A stretch of DNA of 50,391 bases from Welwitschia mirabilis (lineage: Eukaryota; Gnetophyta; Gnetopsida; Welwitschiales). Shown piece after piece: positions 22,201 through 37,200 of this stretch (the stretch's first letter is position 1; each line of letters starts with the position of its first letter). The stretch spans positions 253,300,595 through 253,350,985 of the forward strand of contig JBOZIK010000001.1 of assembly GCA_051453625.1 (NCBI GenBank). The letters are read 5' to 3'. The translations under genes and the position numbers were made by a program. Under the pieces are notes generated by a model. That model was not told the origin of the DNA and ran no database searches. It was given only the letters and a program-made list of their open reading frames with translations.

Positions 22201-25200
22201 TTAACCTACAAAACAAAGGGTTTTGTTAAGGTAAGGGAAACCATTCCTTAAGGTGAAAATTCAGACCTAGATTGATCCAAAATCAAGAAAACATACATGT
22301 AAAAGTACGTGAAATTTAATCATGAACATGATAATTTTGCAAATTATTAGTGATCTAGTGGTTTGATCTTGAAGTTGCTTTTGTGCCTCATGTTCATCAT
22401 CTAGAATGTCAATGTCGTCCTGGAAGCCATCGAACTTGGCCCACTAATCTCAAGCTAGTTCTTGCTTACTATTGGAGGCAGGCAATCAAGGTTCTTAGCT
22501 AGCATTTTCTCTACTTGTGAAGTGGGCAACAAACCTCAAAAGTGAGTCAGTTAAGTTTCTTTCGTGCAACTTCAAAGGCAAAGTGGACAAAGCTTTTTTG
22601 TTTACTCCATTGGTGATTCAACCAAGCTAGAAGTGAGCAAACCAAGCCTATTGCAATTGCTTTGATTGGGATCAACCGAGTACCTCATGTGGGTCAACCT
22701 ACTTGGCTTCAATTGCTAAATGTTAATGGTGAATTAGCTATATAAAGCACTTTGGATAAGTAACTTGATTACTTGGAAAAACTAATTGAAGGCTCACTTT
22801 GTAATGCCTTAAAAACTAGGAACATTATCAAGGGAGGAGAAATCTCTATGTGGAATTTTGTCTTTATTTTTCTTTGATTTCATTATTTAAGTCTTTGTGT
22901 AAGGATATTACCTTAACTATGCACCTATTAGTGTCTAGTATCATAAGTGATTTTAACCAATTCATTATTATCATATTATTAACTTATAACTAATTGATGC
23001 ATTATTTATATAACTTTTTATCATATTATTATTAAAAATAGGCATTACATCCTGCCCCCATAGTAATAACAGTTGTGGTCATTATTCTCACAATTAAAGC
23101 CACCAAGTTATCTTTTGTGTAATGCATAACTTGGGACCTTGACCTTAATCCATTAAACAATCTTGTGGACTCTACATTTCTAGACTAGCCAAGTCCAAGA
23201 AGACCAACATGCGCACATATATCACTCCCAAATTCTCAAACCTCCATTCTTTTTGCATGTTACATAGAAAGGAGATTCTTACCCAAGGCAGACATGTAAA
23301 GTGTACAATGCGAGGGCATAAAACAAGGACATACAACATCAAGACAACAAATGGAAACAATAGAAATTTTTACCACATTAATATCACATAGAAAATAGAA
23401 TATTTCTTTCATTTGTTAGCAACACGAGTGTCGCATAAAACAAGATGCCCAAATGTGAACACAAACAAAACACATAAGGCACACAAAAAATTTAAGAAGG
23501 TTCAGCCCATTTGAAACCTACATCCTTGAGAATGCAATGTAGAGCTCTTACTAGCAGACACAAGCTTCAAAGGATCCAAATAGTCGTCAAGCACATCACA
23601 CAATTCCCCCCCTAATGGCTTGAGGGGTATATATAGGAGAGGAGACGACAAGCAGATCCTCATTTCCTTCTAATCACCACATTCCTTTTTTACTAACTTA
23701 CCCAAGGTGATTTTATAATCAAATTGACCTTTCAACATAAGAATATAACAACATGGAAATAAAAAAATACTTTGGCTTTGCATTGTAAGATACTCCCACT
23801 TGGAAGACAAAGTCACCAATGTTCAAGGATAAGCTCCATCTCAATACCTATGCCTGGTGTTAGAGAAATACAGCAAAGCAAAAGCAAAATAGCAACACAC
23901 CAGATTTATGTGGAAAACCNNNNNNNNNNNNNNNNNNNNNNNNNNNNNNNNNNNNNNNNNNNNNNNNNNNNNNNNNNNNNNNNNNNNNNNNNNNNNNNNN
24001 NNNNNNNNNNNNNNNNNNNNNNNNNNNNNNNNNNNNNNNNNNNNNNNNNNNNNNNNNNNNNNNNNNNNNNNNNNNNNNNNNNNNNNNNNNNNNNNNNNNN
24101 NNNNNNNNNNNNNNNNNNNNNNNNNNNNNNNNNNNNNNNNNNNNNNNNNNNNNNNNNNNNNNNNNNNNNNNNNNNNNNNNNNNNNNNNNNNNNNNNNNNN
24201 NNNNNNNNNNNNNNNNNNNNNNNNNNNNNNNNNNNNNNNNNNNNNNNNNNNNNNNNNNNNNNNNNNNNNNNNNNNNNNNNNNNNNNNNNNNNNNNNNNNN
24301 NNNNNNNNNNNNNNNNNNNNNNNNNNNNNNNNNNNNNNNNNNNNNNNNNNNNNNNNNNNNNNNNNNNNNNNNNNNNNNNNNNNNNNNNNNNNNNNNNNNN
24401 NNNNNNNNNNNNNNNNNNNNNNNNNNNNNNNNNNNNNNNNNNNNNNNNNNNNNNNNNNNNNNNNNNNNNNNNNNNNNNNNNNNNNNNNNNNNNNNNNNNN
24501 NNNNNNNNNNNNNNNNNNNNNNNNNNNNNNNNNNNNNNNNNNNNNNNNNNNNNNNNNNNNNNNNNNNNNNNNNNNNNNNNNNNNNNNNNNNNNNNNNNNN
24601 NNNNNNNNNNNNNNNNNNNNNNNNNNNNNNAGAGATTTGGCTTCACTTCCAACACCTAGATCATTCAAGTAACCAATATCGTTATTCTTTAATAAATCAA
24701 TATCCGAGTTGAACCACTTGTCCCATTGCCCCACTAGTCTCAAATTGGTTTGTGCTTACTCTTGGAGGTAGACAATCAAACTTAGCTAGTATTTTTCTCT
24801 ACATGAGAGGTGGACAACAAACCTCAACTGTAGGTCAACAAGTTTCTTTTGGGCCAGTTCAAAGGTGACCAAGTTGGAAAGGGGCCAACCAGGCCTATTG
24901 CAATTGCTTTGATACGGATCAANNNNNNNNNNGAACTTGATTGATTAATTGAAAAAAAAAATTATTGAAGATACACTTGTAATGCCTCAAAAATTGGAAA
25001 CATTGTAAGGCAAGGAGAAACCTCTATGTTGAATTGTGTGTCTGTGCCTTTATTTTATGTCTTTGTGTGAAGACATTGTTGTAGGTATCCAACTATTAGA
25101 GTCTAGTATTCTAGGTTATTTTAAACCTATATATAGTCATCATATTATAATTATAACTAATCGACTCATTATATATACCTTTTTATTTTATTGTTATTGA

Positions 25201-28200
25201 AAATGAGCATAACATTCTAACCTCTATGGTAACAAGAATTGTGTTCATTGTTTCCACAAGTAAAACCAATAGGTTATGTTCCAGATATTACATAACTTAT
25301 AAGCTTGTCCTTGATCCATCAAACAAGCCTGTGGACTCCTACTTCTTTGGGATAGCTATGTTGAGGTAGATCAACATCTGCACATATATCATTCCAGAAT
25401 TTCTCAAACCTTCATTCTTTTTCGCATTTTACCATACAAAGGAATTCTTTCCCAAGGCATGATACAAATATATAATGTGAAGGCATAGAACAAAGTACAT
25501 ATCACAAGGCATAACGAATGGAAACAATGGAATATGTGACCACAGTGAGGATGCATAGGAAATAGAATATTCCTTTCATTATTCTTTAGTAAATCGATAC
25601 AATCCAATCTATTCTCAACAAACTCTTACATACAAATAATGCATAAGAAAAGCTATTTTAATTTAAATGACTCTTCTGGAGTTTATATCTTAATAATGTT
25701 GTGAAGTTGAGAGTGTCACACTTGTTTAGGAACTTCTATGGAGTAGTTACCCAATACACTACTACTTGATCTACCACTAACCACATACTATGAGACACCC
25801 ATTACATATTCTTGCAAGCATTTGAAAGGGCCTTTTGTTCCCCTTTTCCAAGATAGATGAAAAGTTAAACAAGGCAATCATTGGGCCTTCATCTCCCCTT
25901 GCTGCCGTTCTGTCTAGGGCAAGAGTATTCCCTTGAGAATGATAATGTTGGTGTATGTGATTTCAGCCATTGTAAACCTAGAAAAGGTTGCCATCCAAAG
26001 AATGTCTCATCAGAGACATGATTCCTTAGTAGGTTTCTTTATATATTTTTAACAACTTAAAAGTAATTCTTACCTTTAATATTTGTATTACATTATATGT
26101 GACATGAATTTTATAATAGCATAATTTTAAAATGTGGAATTGCCACAGACGCATTTTTTTGGCTAAAAGATCCAAATCAGAGGAATATCTAGAATTAAGA
26201 CATGAAATCATGAGGGACTGTGAAGTATAAAACATCAAAAACTATAAAGCAATATAATGTCTTTTCATGTCAATTTTGCTAAATATTGAATTTCCAATCA
26301 TTAATAAGTCCAAAAGTGATATAAAAGTATTGTTATTAATTACGAAACTCATGAGTATCGATTACGAATCACAATTTTTTCAAGTCTATTAAAGAATTTA
26401 TAGTAGTAAACACCATTGCAAACAAAGCATAGAACAAAATATAAAAAGCACAACATTCACCATATCCCAAACATATTAGTCATATGCAATATATTATAAC
26501 AGATGTTTCTATTCCAATACTGTAGGCAAAAAGTGTTCAACACTGTAACTATAACCAACCTTGGCAATCATCCTTGTCCAAAATCTCAAAAAAGCTGGAA
26601 ACACTAATAAATTCAATAAAGTAGAAGTTTTAATGTAGAAATCATGTGTCTTTAAGTCACCAACGGCATGAAGCATTCTTATCAATGTAAGATGAAGATG
26701 AAAAAGCAAGGAAAAAACATCAGTTTTCACTAGACTGTTTTTTCCTAGAAGATTTCAAAAGCATCAGAAATTCAGAACAGCTAGAATTGTTAGAATTGTA
26801 ATTTCAAGAGGTGATTCAGATGGTTTTTATGAAATCTCAACTCCAGACTTGTGGAAATCACAATTTCAATCTGCATTTTAAGACTATGTGTACAAGCTAC
26901 ATTGCCATACTTTACCTAGACAAAAAAATTTAAAAAAATAAACTACTCATATCATTCATACCTTCAACTCCTCATCTTCTTCAATGTGTTCTTCAAGGCC
27001 CCCAAGTCCTCCAAATGCAATCAGTAAATGCCTGCCGATTTCATCAAATGAATAACATTATCACATTTTCATAAAATCTTCAACACTAAAATAACTTTCA
27101 AATATTAATCATAGACAAAAGGAAACAAATAAATTTACAGTTTTTAACCTAAAGTACTTTGAAAAAAATAGTTACACTATTATACATATATTTTTTTTAA
27201 TCATTCCACCTGTTACCACAAATGTGATAGAAAGCGTCAACTAGAATTTAACGTCGTTGATGGCAACAAGCAGTTTCAGAAGCCTTCATAAGCTTATATT
27301 TCTTGGCTTATAATTCCTCTCTATCAAAAACCCACTAGGCCTTGCTTCTATGTTGACATCACTATGTCTCCATCTTGGACAATTAAGATACTCAACTATT
27401 ATCACAGGTTGCTTTCTTATCAGAAATCAATAAGCCAGTTAGTAGATGAGACACAGAATGTGATAATGATTATTGAGAGGCTTGTGAATTTGATCTCATT
27501 AGACCTACAATTAATAAAAACTCAAGTTCTCTTATAAACGATAGCGAAGCAGTTACAGCTTGTAATGCTTTCAAAATTGAAAAGCATTGCAAAATTAAAA
27601 GAAATAAAACCTTATTTCCAATGTGTTCAGCTAGAAATCTATTTGATATTTCAAAATTGGTTAAACATCATGGTATTTTGTGTTTACACCTTTACATGAT
27701 GTGCTTTTCTTGAAGAGTAATTTAAAAAAATCAATGAGAGATCCCTCTCTCTACCATTTCTGCCATTTTCTGCAATGACATGGGGATTTCTTATAGCGCC
27801 AAAATCCTTCGTATACATTCAAATCTAGTTTCTGTTGATTCTTGTTAAGCTTTCAATCAATTCTCCATCTGATTGTTGCAGGTTGTACCTAATTTTATGA
27901 GGTACATGTTTTAAATTCCAATCTCTGAAATGTTTTCTGTTGTTGAATACTTGAATTCTAAAATCATTTTGTACGTTGGATAAATATTTTCACTTTTTAA
28001 ATAGCTTACACCAGCATAAAAATCATAAAGGCTTATGATTTAAAAATCGGAATCTAAAAATATGAAATGGTGTTATTATCTTCTTAGGGGTAAACAAATT
28101 TATGATCTTTTTGCCAATTTATTGTAATGAGCAGTGTTTAACAAAGGGAGACATGTCACCAATAAACTTTCTACAAAAAGCCATTGTCAAGGCAACTTAT

Positions 28201-31200
28201 TGAAACAACTTTTTCGTTGTTTGTGGCAACATGTTGCCATCATTTATGTCAATGACGTGTTGTGACATTTTACCAAAAAGTCATGTAGACAGTGATAGGA
28301 AAAGGTTTAACAAAAAGAGGGCATAAGGTGTGCACAACAACAGAACCATGCCATAAGAAAACACAATGTGCTCCTTCATGTTTCTACCTTCAATCTTGTA
28401 ATTGCATCTGTCAAAACTGATTTCATTTCTTTTTTATTTCATCTCTTTTGAAGATGGTTCACCTTAAAGATAAGGCTTGGCATTAGTGGAATGTTGGAAC
28501 AAAGGCAACAAGAGTGATTTGCAGATTCCATGGTATGAGTGTTTTTGATGGTGTTACATGATTAAAATATCACATTGCAGGCATTTGAGGGCATGATATT
28601 TGCAAGTGACCAAGTTCAAGAGGTAAAATGTATGAAGAAATCAAGTAAACGTGTATAGCAATGCTTGCAAAAAAGAATAAAAGATAATTTGCTTCTCGGC
28701 AAGCAAAGGAAACTAAAGCAAAAAGAAATCAAAAAGTTCAATTTTATTCTCCTTCCATTGGAAATATACATCAAGTTGTTTGGGACATTCCATGCCTCTT
28801 CCCCTTGCATTCAAAACAAGGTTAGGCAACAGATAGACCTTATGTCTGGCCAAGCAAGTGCTCAAACAAGCAGAAGTGGAAGTGGTGGAGGAATGGTGAG
28901 TTCATCTTCTCCTTCACTGGTACAACACACGTTGCACAACACTACAGAATTGAAGAAATTAATGCACGAAGCCAAAAAGTGAATGACTAAATTCCAGTAT
29001 TTTCACTTGTTGCTTCTTAATCCTTTTTGTTCTACTACCATGTTGAAGGAAATGTGTAATGCTATTTACAAAGTAGGGCCTGATTTCAAAGCCCCCACAT
29101 ACACTGAGATAAGAACAAATTGCTTGATGAAGTTAAATCTAACATTGATAGCATGTCACAAAGCCACTATGAAACATGACAAGAAAAGTGTTGTAGCTTA
29201 ATATGTAATGGTTGGGAAGATAAAAGAGGCAAAACTCTTTTGGATTTTTTGGATGGCTTTGCTCCTAGAATAAGGTTTTTGAAAAGTAATGATGCACTAA
29301 AGCATGTGAAAAGTGCAAAACATTTATTTCAAGTTATTCAGGAATGCATTGAGGACATTGGTATAGAGAATGTGGTATAGACAAAATTTGTTTTTATTTT
29401 TAGTTTCAAGTCTTTTATAATAATCGTAATTTTTTGGTATTTTTCTTTCTACTATTGTTATTTATTGTTATATGTTTTAAGTTGTAAAATATTATATTGA
29501 TTCATTCTTATTTGTTAATTTGTAATTAGATTATTAAAGGCAATACAACCTCCTTTGTTTTGGCTAATTGGATTTGCACATCTTATCCAATGATTTAAAG
29601 GATGCCCTCTATTGCACAATGCCTTGGTCTTCCTTTGGAAAACAAAGGAAAAATTTAGTGGATTAGCATGGTAACGTGCATCTTTAGTTATCTTCCTTTA
29701 TGGCATTTGTGTTGTAGATTGTTACTAATGTTAGTGTATTGGCATGTTAGTTTGTGTCCCAATGTCTTTACTAATTTATTTCTCTTTTTTAAGGTAGTGA
29801 GATGTGCAAAACTTATCTCCAAATTCATTTAATTATACCAGTAAGTCCATCATTTGTTCTTGCAAGTTTTGAAGGGCAATGACATTAGTAAACCTTGCAC
29901 CACAACATTTGTTACTAATTTTATTCTATTGGACTCCTTATCCAAAAGAAAAAGTGCTTTGATGAACATGTTTACCAATGACGAATGGAGAGATTCTTAA
30001 AAAAAAATGCAATAGGATTAGACGACTTCCTTTAGCAATGATAGCCAAAAGAACAATGTTTGTTTAAAGACATTTTTCGTTTGGTGTGGAACACATTATA
30101 AGTAAGTCCAATTTCCAATTTCACACTTTAAATTTTTCACATTAACATAAGAAGTAAATTGATGCAATTTTCTAATTTTGTTTTTATAGATCATTGGAGC
30201 CTTCGTGAAGGTGTTACATGTTGTCGATAGTGGGAGGCCTTCCATAGATTTATTTATGATGCCATGGAGAAGATCAAAACCCAAGTTGAGACCTACATGC
30301 TTGCAAACAAGCAAGGTTTAGATGGGGCATACATTTCCTCTCTTATTCAAAAGAGATGGAATGAACGTTTGAACACAAATTTGCATGCTATAGCACATTT
30401 TCTAAATCTAAAATTTGGTTTCGGAGAATCACTTCTACATGATCCTTATCTTGCCACAAGAATTGCCAAAGTCTTTCATAAGATGGTAACAAAACCAAGG
30501 AAGTCATTACAACTCGTAAATGAGCTAAACAAATACAAGAAGAAAGATTGCCAAACATTCATGATGGCATTAGGTTAAAGAGGAATTAATGAATATATAC
30601 CAGGTATACTTTAAAACTTACATATTGTAATATTTGCACTTTAGTCGTGTAGTGTTCTTGTCCAACTTTCAATGAATTGTCATTAGCAAAATGGTTGGGT
30701 TTTTTACAATTTATCTTTGACTATTTGTTATTCTAGATGATTGGTGCGTTAGATTTAGAATAGAAGTATCTAATTTACAGAAACTAGCCATTAGAATATT
30801 GACCCAGCCACGTAATACATCTTGTAAGTTGATTGCACATTTCCAATTTTGCACATAGAATTTTTATCATCCTATAATCCAAGTTCAAGTGTTCATTTGC
30901 ATTTTTTAAGGTATTTTACATGCTATTAATTGTTGTCCTTTTCACATTGATGAAGGTGTGAAAGGAATTGGAGTGTATTCGAATGCATTCACTCCAATGA
31001 ACATAATACACATGTTAAGGCCTAGTAGCACCATTAGTGACAATGAGGATGATAATGTGGGCTTTGAAAATGTTAATGCTTTTGCGTCTATTTATGATTG
31101 GATTCTTATCAGTATTGATGATGATTCACATGCACATGCACCTCCTGCTAATGGAGTTTTTACTTCTCATGCACATGCGTAAGAGGAAGTAGAGTAAGCA

Positions 31201-34200
31201 AGAGTTCCTTTATAAGAAGATTATCTTACTGTGCCTCTTCTTGATGCATCACCATCTTAGGTTACGACTGCCTTGCTTCACAACCCTCATATGTTGGCTA
31301 CGAGGGCATGGAAGTTGATAATGATTCTAATGATGATGATCACAGGAGGAGGAGGAGGAGAAGATAGCTAGAGGTGCACAGACTACTCCTAGCCATGATG
31401 ATTTATTCACTGATGTGAAGCTTTTACAACTAAAGTGAGATGCACAACAATTTGCTACTACTAAAGAAGAGATTCCTCAAACACATATAGAGGCACAATC
31501 ATATAGGAAAAAGCTCAAGCCACAAAAGCGAAAGGTGATGCATCTAAAAGTGGCATAAGAAGATGGAATTTTGCATATTGATGTTACTTGATGTTTTTCT
31601 TTGTATTGTGTTAGTTTGCTTGGCATCCTAACTATTAGTTGTATTGACTTTTTCATATGGTTTTTATTCTTTGATATTCAATGTATGACCATACAAGACT
31701 TATATTTTAGAATGACACTTAATGTCATGTTATAAACTTACATGTGGTGTTTCTTAGATACCTTTTCTGCCACATTATTATGCAAGAACAATCGACGTTA
31801 TAATGCTTTTCACATGGTAATTGATGTCCTCCTTATCTATGTACATCGAATGATTTTTGAAATGCTTATTTTTAATTGTTTGAGCTTATAATGTTTACAA
31901 ATCTTGCAAATAAGGAATTTCCCTTAATTTTTAAATAAAAAACAACTACCAACATTCTATACTGCCATAATGACATGTCCGAAAGAAGGATCAGCCTTAA
32001 AGAGGGTGAACCGGGTGGTCTATATTTAAAACTACCTTCAAAAATTATCTACTTAAGAGAATAATCAATGTTAATAAGTAGACAAAAACTATAACTATCA
32101 ACAAAAGACGAGCATGAAGATTTTGGTTACTAGTGGTTAGCAACCACTCTTCAACCAACAGAGAAAGTGTCTTGAGCTCGATTATATTACTCTATTAAAT
32201 CGTTTTGCAAGTTCAGCATTAAAACCTTTCCCTTAGCCTATGAATTTTTAGGGCAAATTCATAAACCTTATCGAAGGATTGGAGATGAAATGTGAGATGT
32301 GCATAGCTAAACTATATCATTCCAAGTTAAGTACAAAGAAGAAGCTCTAAAAGTTTGATGATACAATGACAGCTTAAAGAGAAGTGTATATTTCATAAGA
32401 ATATGATGGCTAAGAATATTTTAGAGAATACAAAATGATATTATAGAAAGAGCATTAACCCAAAAACAAACTTTTAATTGTACTTAAGATCCTAGGGTTT
32501 TTTGATTGATTTGATAACATCCAAATGATCTCTAGTTCCCTAGATCTTGCTCAGAATGAACTCAAGTTTGCTAAATTCGTAAAAAAATAGAAGGGGCAAT
32601 TGATCGATAAACCTTAATAAACATCTAATTGACCTGACAAGCATGCCAAAGATTTTTGTAAAGATCTAGTAACCCTTAGAAAAAGCTAGGTCGCCCTCAA
32701 AAAATTTCATCTACAAAGTGATTATCAGCTAATTTGCATCTAGTCCACCTTAGAGAATGTTCAATTGTCCTTAGCTGATCCAGTGGATGTCAGGAAAATG
32801 TTTGGTCATTGCCATCTGATTTAGTTTCGAAGAGGAAAGAGCATGAAACCTCTACGTCATCCTCACTAGAGATTTGGACGACCCAACCTGAAACAAGCCT
32901 GATCTGATCAACATCAGAAAAATGTTTGGTCACTGTTAGCTGATTTAGATTCTAATAGGAAAGATCATGAAGCCCCTAGGCCACCCTCACTAGAGATCCT
33001 GTCAGCCCAACCTGAAATTAGCCTTAAGGAAACACCAAAAAACAATGTCTTGAAGGGGCATCAATGACAACACTTTTTCTAACAAACTCCCCCTTTGTCA
33101 TTAATGACAATTAGAATAAGTTATGAAAGACAACTCCCCTTTAAGCTAGGCTTATGAGTAGAAAAACTCCCCTTTAATAAATGCATAAAAATGGATAGAA
33201 GGTAGCCTTAAATTTCTAGACTATGAGATGCTTTAAGCTTTAGCTTGGACGAAGAGGTTGTTCATCAAAAATGTGCATGCAATACAAAGTAGTGCAATCA
33301 ATAAGTCCTAGAGGTTAAAGAACTTCTTGATGATTTAGATGAGGCACATTGAAGTGTTTGCAAATTTTGGTAGTGAGAAAAGGATAGGGAAGAGAAAGCT
33401 CTTTACGAGGCTAAACATGATGAAAGGAGAATCAATATCCTTTTTTCCCTCCAAACAAACTAGAAGATAAGCCTAGTAGTTGGAGAGTCCATTTCTATGA
33501 CCAGCTAGAAGGATGAATTTCCAAGAAAGAATGAGATGGAGAAGGTAGAACTTGGGGAGAAGGTTTGAGACTTTGAGAGCCTTCTTCCATTCCACATACC
33601 TACCACATATCATTCTACTAGGTTGCTTCCTTTTCGTTAGAGGTTTTTGCTGGTGGTCAATATTCTCCCATGTTGCCACTTGCAAGGCCTGTTAGGATCG
33701 AGATTAAATTTGTAATAATATTCATTTTCCCCCAAAACTTGAGGTAGTAAGAGTGGAATTTGCAACATCATACTGGGATTAGAGTAGAACAACTGCGTAA
33801 CTAAAGGACAACAAGTTCGTTGAATGTGTAAGAAATAATCTTGGTTTATCTCATTGAGAAGTTGTTGAACAATCTCGAGGCTTTAAAACTGTGCTAGTTC
33901 ACAAGTTCTTTCCATCGCAACAAAGCTTATTCCAAAGTTAGCTTCAAAATGTTAAATATCTTTAGTTGACATCTTGCGAAATAGTATGTTGATGGCTTGT
34001 TTGTAGCCTTCTTTCTCTTCTTCTTGGAGCTTTCACCTAATTGCCTTCAAGCCATCTTTGTGGAAGAAGGTAGATAGTAAGGAGAATGGAAGATAAAAGA
34101 AGATAGTCAGAAGAAAAAAAGCTTGAAAGAAATGAAGAAAGAGGGCAGAAAAGGAGGGGTTTTAAAGAGAAGGTTAAAGGAGACAAAGAGATCCATGAGA

Positions 34201-37200
34201 TGATGGTAGATGATTTGAAGATTAGATTTGCATGCGAGCAAGATCCTGAGGGAGTTGGACAGGGAGTAAAGTACAATGCCTTGAGAAGCACAAACATTTA
34301 ATGTTACCAAACTTTGAAAAAGTTTGAACATGACAAAATAATGGCACGATCTCCCACATAGTTGGTCAACCTTAAGAATTATTTGGTCAGCTCAACAAGC
34401 AAAAGAAATAAAATTTAAAAATTTACAAGTCTAACTTCGTCGACTACAAAAACTATCTGGTCGATCCCATGAGAAACAGATTTAACAGTAAAAAGCAAGG
34501 TGGAACTCTCTGTAAAACAGAGCTGGGTCTGACTAACTAAACTTATTGCTCGGTCAACCATGGGCCTTCCATCTTACATTTTGAAAGAACCCATGAGAAA
34601 TACCTTAAAATTTTAAATTTATCTGATGGTAATAGCTTGATAAAAATACCTTTTGATTGGTCTTGTGTAGAAATACATTCTAAAGATGTCATCTTTTGCT
34701 CTATGAGTTCTTGTATGAAATGATAGCTGATCTCGATTTGTTTAGTTTGATAATGTTGTACTACATTATGAACAATTTGAAAGGCACTTCAGTTATCACA
34801 CATTATTGGAACTTGTGATGCTTCTATTTCAAAATACTTTATTGTTTCCCTCATCCATCATGCTTGAGTACAACAACAACAACCAATAGCAAGGTACTCA
34901 ACTTTCGTGGTAGATAAGGATGTTGAATTTTGTTGCTTGCTATACCATGTTGTTAGACATTTTCCAAGAAAGAAACATCCTCCACTGGTACTTTTTCGAT
35001 CATCTTTGCATCTAGCCCACTTGACATCACTGCAACTTTTAAACTTGGTGATGTACCATAAGGATACAATATGCCAAAAACAATTGTACCTTTCAAATAT
35101 TAAAGTATTCTTTTTGTAGCCACTATGTGAGATCTCTTAGGCTTGCTCTGATATCTAGCACACAATCCAATACTAACAGCAATATGAAGTCTCCTTGCAA
35201 TTAAATATAATAGGCTTCCAATGATCCTTTGATAGAGTCTTTGATCAACATCCTTGCTTGCCTCATCTAGATTAAGTTTCATATTTGTAGCCATAGGACT
35301 ATTGGCAGGTCTTGCATTTCTAATCCAAATTTCTTTATCAAATCATGTGAATATTTACTCTATAAAGATTCCATTTGTAGTCCTAAGAATATGTTCACTA
35401 CATCCATCATGCTCATTTTAAATTCTTAACCCATTAATCTTGCAAAATCTGAAGATAAACCTTTATTAATGAATCCAAATATAATGCCATCAACATAGAT
35501 TTGAACTAGAATAAACTCATTTTCAACACTTTTTTTAAATAAGCTTTGGTCAATAGTGCCTCTTACAAATCCATTTTGAGTTAGAAATGAGGATAATTTA
35601 TCATACCAAGCCCTAGGGACTTGTTTAAACTTTAAAACATAAAGAGCTTTATGCAATTTGTATATATGATTAGGAAAATCAGGATCTACAGATCCCTCAT
35701 CAAATTTCCAACTAAGAAAGCACTCATTACATCTATTTGAAAAACCTTAAATCTTTTGAACCAAGCAAAGCAAGAAACATACAAATCGATTCTAATTTAG
35801 CTATAGGGGCTAAGGTCTCACCACAATCTATACCTTCAATTTGAGAGTGACCTTGTGCCATTAATCAAGCTTCGTTCTTTGTGATGATGTTCTTGTCATT
35901 TACTTTGTTCTTGAAAATTCATTTTCTACCAATAATGTTTTTCTCAATAGGTTTAAGAAAGCTCTTTTTGCAGTAGTTATCATCCAATTTGGATCTAATT
36001 CATCTTCTTCAAAATTCTTTGGTTTAATCTGAGACACAAAGGATCTTGAGCACTAAAACTTTTAAGAGAGGTTCTAGTAGTTACACATTGCTCAGCATTT
36101 CCATTGACTCAATCTAGAGGATGATCCTTGAGCCCTTTTACATCGTCTGCATGCTTAGACCTAGAATAAACTTTGTGATAATAAAAATTTGGAGGTGCTA
36201 AATCCACACTTTCATCAAAAATTTTAGTTTTATGAAGAATATCATTAATCTTTACATTGATAGATCCTTTTAATGAAGTATGCACTTGTTGTACACTTGA
36301 TAGGCCCTACTTGCAAGAGAGTATCCTAGGAGAATACCTTCATTTGCCTTTGAGTCAAACTTGGCCAACTTCTCACAATCTTGCAATATAAAGTACTTGC
36401 TGCCAAAGGTTTTGAAGTATAGTATGTTTGCTTTCTTACCTCTCTAGAGTTCATAAGGGGCTTTCTTAGTTCCGAGCATCAGATAAACTCTGTTGATGAT
36501 GCCACAGGCTATGTTTATGGCTTCACTCCAGGACCTTTGTAGAACTTCTTTGTTGTTTAACATAACTCTTTCCATATCCAAAAGACTATGATTTTTCCCT
36601 TTCCCTATCCAAAAGAATATGACTTTTCCTTTTTGCCACACCATTTTGTTGAGGAACTGAAAATTCATGCTTAATACCATTGTGAGCACAATAAGTTTTA
36701 AACTTAACATTTTCAAACTTGCGACATTATCACTTCTGGTTCTTTTAATAATATATGCCTTTCTAGTTTGTAATTTCTTGCAGAGTTTAACAAACGCATC
36801 ATATGTATCAGATTTTGCTTGAAGAAAAGCTACCTAAGTAAATCTAAAGTAGTCATCAACCATAACAAGGAAGTAACATTTACCTCACAAGCTTATTGTT
36901 TGAATTAGTTTAACAAGATCCATGTGAATGACATCCAAAGGCATACTTGTGGTAATATCACTCTTGCTCTTGTGAGAAATGCTTATCTATTTCTCTTTTT
37001 GGCAAGCATTACACAAAACTTATGAATAAAAGAAATTTTAAGCAAACCTTTAACGTACTCACCATTGCATATCTTCTTTAAATTCCAAAGAAGAGCTGGC
37101 CCAATCTTTAATGCCATAGAACATCATCTTGAACTTGGGCTGTCATGCAAGGATTTTTAAAAAATTGGATGACACAATATACATTATCTTGTCTCTTGGC

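Noticed and set aside
23772-24743. Long ORFs of 249-300 codons on both strands
   Set aside because: They consist almost wholly of undefined residues from the 711-N gap; the few real residues match nothing.
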